A stretch of 64,000 nt of DNA. Source: Agapetus fuscipes. Taxonomy: Eukaryota > Arthropoda > Insecta > Trichoptera > Glossosomatidae. This document shows, piece after piece, positions 60,920-64,000 of the stretch; position 1 is the first letter of the stretch; every line of letters begins with the position of its first letter. The stretch is taken from assembly GCA_951799405.1 (NCBI GenBank), contig OX637343.1:14796524-14860523 (forward strand), read 5' to 3'. Under the pieces are notes generated by a model. The model did no database searches and had not been told where the DNA came from. It saw only the letters and a list, made by a program, of their open reading frames with translations. The position numbers were made by a program, and so were the translations under genes.

Positions 60920-61235
60920 AAATTTCGAATAGTTTACGAATTTCCACACATCTCTACTGTATAATAGTTGTAGATGTGTGTGAACTTATCGTTAATGACA
61001 GAGTGAGAGAGGGAGAGGAAGGGACAGAAAGGTGAGTGAGGGAGAACGGTGAGACAGGAGGAAGTTTGTGAAGGAATAGCTGATGGCAGTCTCTGTGAGG
61101 AAAGGTAAGAAGTTTCTGATTACTCCATACTAATATATCGCACGCAACTGACAAGTTATAAAGAGATTTCCCATTCAGGTGAAGCAGTCTGTAATTACTG
61201 TTTGAACGACGAGAAATTATTTGTTTTAAAATATT
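60920..61235. other. Unassigned stretch
   Basis: Purine-rich 60995-61070 (GAGAGGGAGAGGAAGGGACA); nothing recognised. Confidence 0.4.
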
Positions 61236-61239
61236 ATTT

Positions 61240-61468
61240 ATTATTTTTTCATTCTGAGTACCCCTGCTTCAGGGAAGGTCGGCAAGAGTTGCAGGGCTTA
61301 TGTTTATTTGAGATTGTTTTTTTTTATATTGTAGGTCCACATGTGGCATGTGTGAGCGCGAAATATTGCGTGTCTGCTTGTGGGAATGCATTTAATATGA
61401 ACCTCAAATGATACATATCTTTGCAGCTTAGATTTAGATTAGATTTAGATTAGATTCTGATCGTGTAA
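61240..61468 (+). repeat. R3 copy, 5'-truncated
   Basis: GCTTCAGGGAAGGTCGGCAA to GCAGCTTAGATTTAGATTAG with extra AGATT units. Confidence 0.92.
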
Positions 61469-61556
61469 TGATTTTGTAAGAGAAGAATGTGGTGCAAGAT
61501 AAAGTGTGAAAGTGAAGATTAAAAGAAGGTTGTACAAGTTAAACACAACTTACTTT

Positions 61557-61808
61557 ACTTATAGGTTAGTATGCGGCTGACCACCCATGCTGTAGAAAAC
61601 GGTTCACTTTGTTAATGTCACCCCTGTTTCAGGGAAGGACGGCAAGAGTTGCAGGGTGTACATCCATTTGAGATTTGGGTTTTTATGTTGTAGGTTCGCA
61701 TGCGGCATGTGCAAGCGCGAACTTGTACGTGTCTGGTTGTGAGAATGCATATAATGGGAATCCTCAATGTAACATATCTTTGCAACTTAGATTAGATTAG
61801 ATTGACTC
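61557..61808 (+). repeat. R3 copy, first member of tail-to-tail pair
   Basis: TTACTTATAGGTTAGTATGC to CAACTTAGATTAGATTAGAT. About 95% identical by eye to the reverse complement of 61848-62090. Confidence 0.95.
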
Positions 61809-61847
61809 ATTTTCAGTGTGTCTGTAAAAGTCCAAACAACGTTCAAA

Positions 61848-62225
61848 ATCTAATCTAATCTAAGTTGCAAAGATAATATGTTACATTGGGGATTCCCATT
61901 ATATTATGCATTCTCACAAGCAGACACGTACAAGTTCGCGCTTGCACATGCCGCATGTGAACCTACAACATAAAAACCCAAATCTCAAATGGACATACAC
62001 CCTGCAACTCTTACCGTCCTTCCCTGAAACAGGGGTGTCATTGGCAAAGTGAACCATTTTTACAGCCGCATACCAACCTATAAGTCAAGGAACACACAGG
62101 ACAAATTACATTTTTAAAATCAATAAACAATATTATGTATATGGACATCAAAACCAAAACAGAAAACTAATTCCAATTAAATAAACCCTAGCCGCCAACA
62201 TTACAGATCAACCGCCATTTCAACC
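61848..62225 (-). repeat. R3 copy joined to RTE family 1 end, second member of pair
   Basis: Tail at the left, R3 to CCTTGACTTATAGG near 62085, ACAAATTACATTTTTAAA, AACCCTAGCCGCC at 62184 and about 35 bases of LINE codons. Confidence 0.93.
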
Positions 62226-62229
62226 GCCA

Positions 62230-62860
62230 CAAAAAAAATATTTATCTTAAAGAGGGTTAACTTAATAAATGTAAACGTACATTTGTGTCCTCTAAAAACA
62301 TGCAATTAAAACATTAAAATTTTTGTTTTCGCCTACATTACATATTCATTTCCTTTTCCCCCTTCTGGCTGAACTTTAACATTTCATAATGCCCCAACAA
62401 AGAGCGGTACAAATTTGGAGGTTTTCATTTATTTTGAAAAAGGTACTCGTCGTAAATAAAACATTTAGTAAATACTCAACGATCGCGTAAGCATAAATAA
62501 CTTGTTCAAACGAAAACACTCACTGAAGGCACTGTCGTACATATATTCAATACAATTTTCCGTTTACAGTGTTTACGCAATGGTTAAGTTTTTTTTGTAT
62601 TTTTTTTAATACTCGGTGTAAGGTTACCTCTAATTAATTTATTTAGCGTTCATACGGCACAACCCTTAACTGCCGTCAACTTTTGTACGTATGTACAATT
62701 GACTTCAAAGAGGCCAAAGCAAAGCTGGAACATGCGTTGGTTTTTGACGGCATTAAAATTGAAACCGCGCAGACATTTAAAAATTAGCAAAACTAAAAAT
62801 TAAATTAAATTTGTATTTGCTAAGGTATATAGTTTTAACAATTATTGTTGTAATGAAAAT
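62230..62860. other. Unassigned stretch
   Basis: No recognised feature. Confidence 0.4.
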
Positions 62861-62861
62861 A

Positions 62862-62926
62862 ACGGAACTTAGCTGCACATACATATAGTATGCAACTTCT
62901 TGCCACCTTGTTCCCAAATGGATACT
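62862..62926 (-). repeat. SINE-A tail fragment
   Basis: AACTTAGCTGCACATACATA and CAACTTCTTGCCACCTTG. Confidence 0.65.
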
Positions 62927-62941
62927 ATTTTTGTTTTTTGT

Positions 62942-63187
62942 TTTGACTTATAGGTTGGTATGAGGCTGACAACCCTACAGTAAAAAATGGTTCACTTTGC
63001 GTCCCCCCTGTGTCGGGAAGGTCGGGAAAAGTTGTAGGGTTTATGTTCATTTGAGGTTTGGATTTTATTTGCAAGTACACATTCAGCATTTGTAAGCGCG
63101 AACTACGCGTGTTTGTTTTTGGGCATGCATTTGATATGAGCTTTAAATGTTAATGTATCTTTGCAGCTTTGATTAAAGATTATAGTT
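62942..63187 (+). repeat. R3 copy
   Basis: TTGACTTATAGGTTGGTATG to ATCTTTGCAGCTTTGATTAA; GGTTTGGATTTTATTTGCAA subtype. Confidence 0.92.
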
Positions 63188-63224
63188 AAAGTAAATTTCT
63201 AGATACCTAAATGACATTTTATTT

Positions 63225-63315
63225 TTTAAATTTTATTGTACCTGACGATGATTGTGAATCGAAAACGTTCGTAAATATTAATTGAAATAAATGAATAATT
63301 GGTGAAAATGTACAG
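63225..63315 (+). repeat. PLE-like fragment with hammerhead-like core
   Basis: CTGACGA (63242-63248), T, stem GATT, loop GTG, stem AATC, GAAA (63261-63264), then ACGTTCGTAAATATTAATT shared with 18270-18293. Confidence 0.5.
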
Positions 63316-63319
63316 TGTT

Positions 63320-63632
63320 GCAGTGGAATTTGTTTCTTAAAAATATATAAAAAATCAATATAACTCAAAAAACAACAATGTTGGGAAATCACGTTTGAAG
63401 TTCAGACATCCAGTACAACTTGTATAGGATGAAAAAGGCGACCGATGTTTTATCTCGGTCATATTCGTCCAAATTGAACGGCTGTCGCATTCTACCTATT
63501 CTCCTCGCATTGTTCTTGCGTTTTATTACAAAATCTCGATTTTCCCAATTTTCGAGTTATTTCTCTTTATTATTAAGCGTGCGATATGAATTTTCAGAGA
63601 GTTAATACAAAAACAATACAAAATAGGATACT
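63320..63632. other. Unassigned stretch
   Basis: A 61-codon plus frame (63420-63605) has no motif. Confidence 0.4.
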
Positions 63633-63639
63633 GTTTATT

Positions 63640-63745
63640 TTCATCGGTAAGACGGCCAGTTTTACGCCAACTACTTCATTTGATGTGGGGTTTCCCATGG
63701 TGAAAGACTTTTTTGTGAAGACTGAATAAACCTTGTCTTTAAAAA
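63640..63745 (-). repeat. SINE-A middle fragment
   Basis: GGCCAGTTTTACGCCAACTAC and GTGAAGACTGAATAAACCTTG. Confidence 0.7.
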
Positions 63746-64000
63746 ATCGTTAAAAAAAGGTCTTCCATACATTATCTAAAGTTGATTGGATACAGTTATA
63801 CATATAGGAAATGAAAAATATGGACAATATTTTCTGTTATATTGAGTCAAAATTAAATAGGCAATCTTTGTGGAAAAAAAATATGTTTTTTTGATTTTTA
63901 ATCCCTTTTTAAGTTGACACTGGAGTTTTCCTTTTCGGGATCGATCTGCGTGGTCTAGCTCCTCAGCTAGAGTATCCGTACGTTGTGCCCATGTCTACGA

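Overview
This window looks like gene-poor, repeat-rich DNA from an arthropod, most likely an insect. That reading rests on AT-rich background DNA, a complete R1-clade non-LTR retrotransposon (a group best known from arthropods), tRNA- and 5S-rRNA-derived SINEs in dozens of copies, and insertions nested inside older insertions. I found no host protein-coding exon, functional rRNA or functional tRNA gene that I would defend. The species cannot be named from the sequence.

Names used below. R3 = a short repeat present about 40 times that is the 3' untranslated end of an RTE-like LINE; it ends in tandem AGATT-type units. RTE family 1 is followed by R3, family 2 ends in ACAAG- or ACAGT-type units, family 3 ends in AACTGT/CTGTAA-type units. 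SINE-A = tRNA-derived SINE of about 310 bp. SINE-B = tRNA-derived SINE, sometimes with a 5S rRNA-derived head and sometimes joined to SINE-A. SINE-C = rarer SINE with a Leu/Ser-type tRNA head. LTR-A, -B, -C = three families of solo LTRs. PLE-like = Penelope-type terminal fragments carrying a hammerhead-like CTGANGA-hairpin-GAAA core. MITE-1, -2, -3 = short inverted-repeat DNA elements.

Layout. 1-2.2 kb: LTR-A pieces, PLE-like hairpins, one R3. 2.2-8.3 kb: an R1-clade LINE on the minus strand with both ORFs open, a 39-base poly(A) tail (read as poly-T) and a 13-bp target-site duplication inside a SINE-B; its 3' end is interrupted by a truncated jockey/CR1-type LINE with its own duplication. 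8.3-29 kb: a mosaic of SINEs, R3 copies, RTE 3' ends, LTRs and MITEs, including a perfect 55-bp-arm hairpin. 29.4-37 kb: a second, very AT-rich LINE on the minus strand whose endonuclease reading frame is cut by a 2.7-kb insertion that is itself a repeat mosaic. 37-64 kb: more of the same mosaic, with a 570-bp minisatellite, a LTR inserted in a 7-bp tandem array, several L2/CR1-type 3' ends, and a tail-to-tail pair of R3 copies.

How the parts relate. The autonomous parts are LINEs (R1 clade, jockey/CR1, RTE-like, L2-like); the SINEs lack proteins and must borrow LINE machinery. One 5S-tRNA copy fused to an R3 tail suggests the RTE-like LINE as one possible donor. The nested insertions give a relative chronology: SINE-B before R1, R1 before jockey, LTR-B before RTE, R3 before some L2/CR1 copies and after others.
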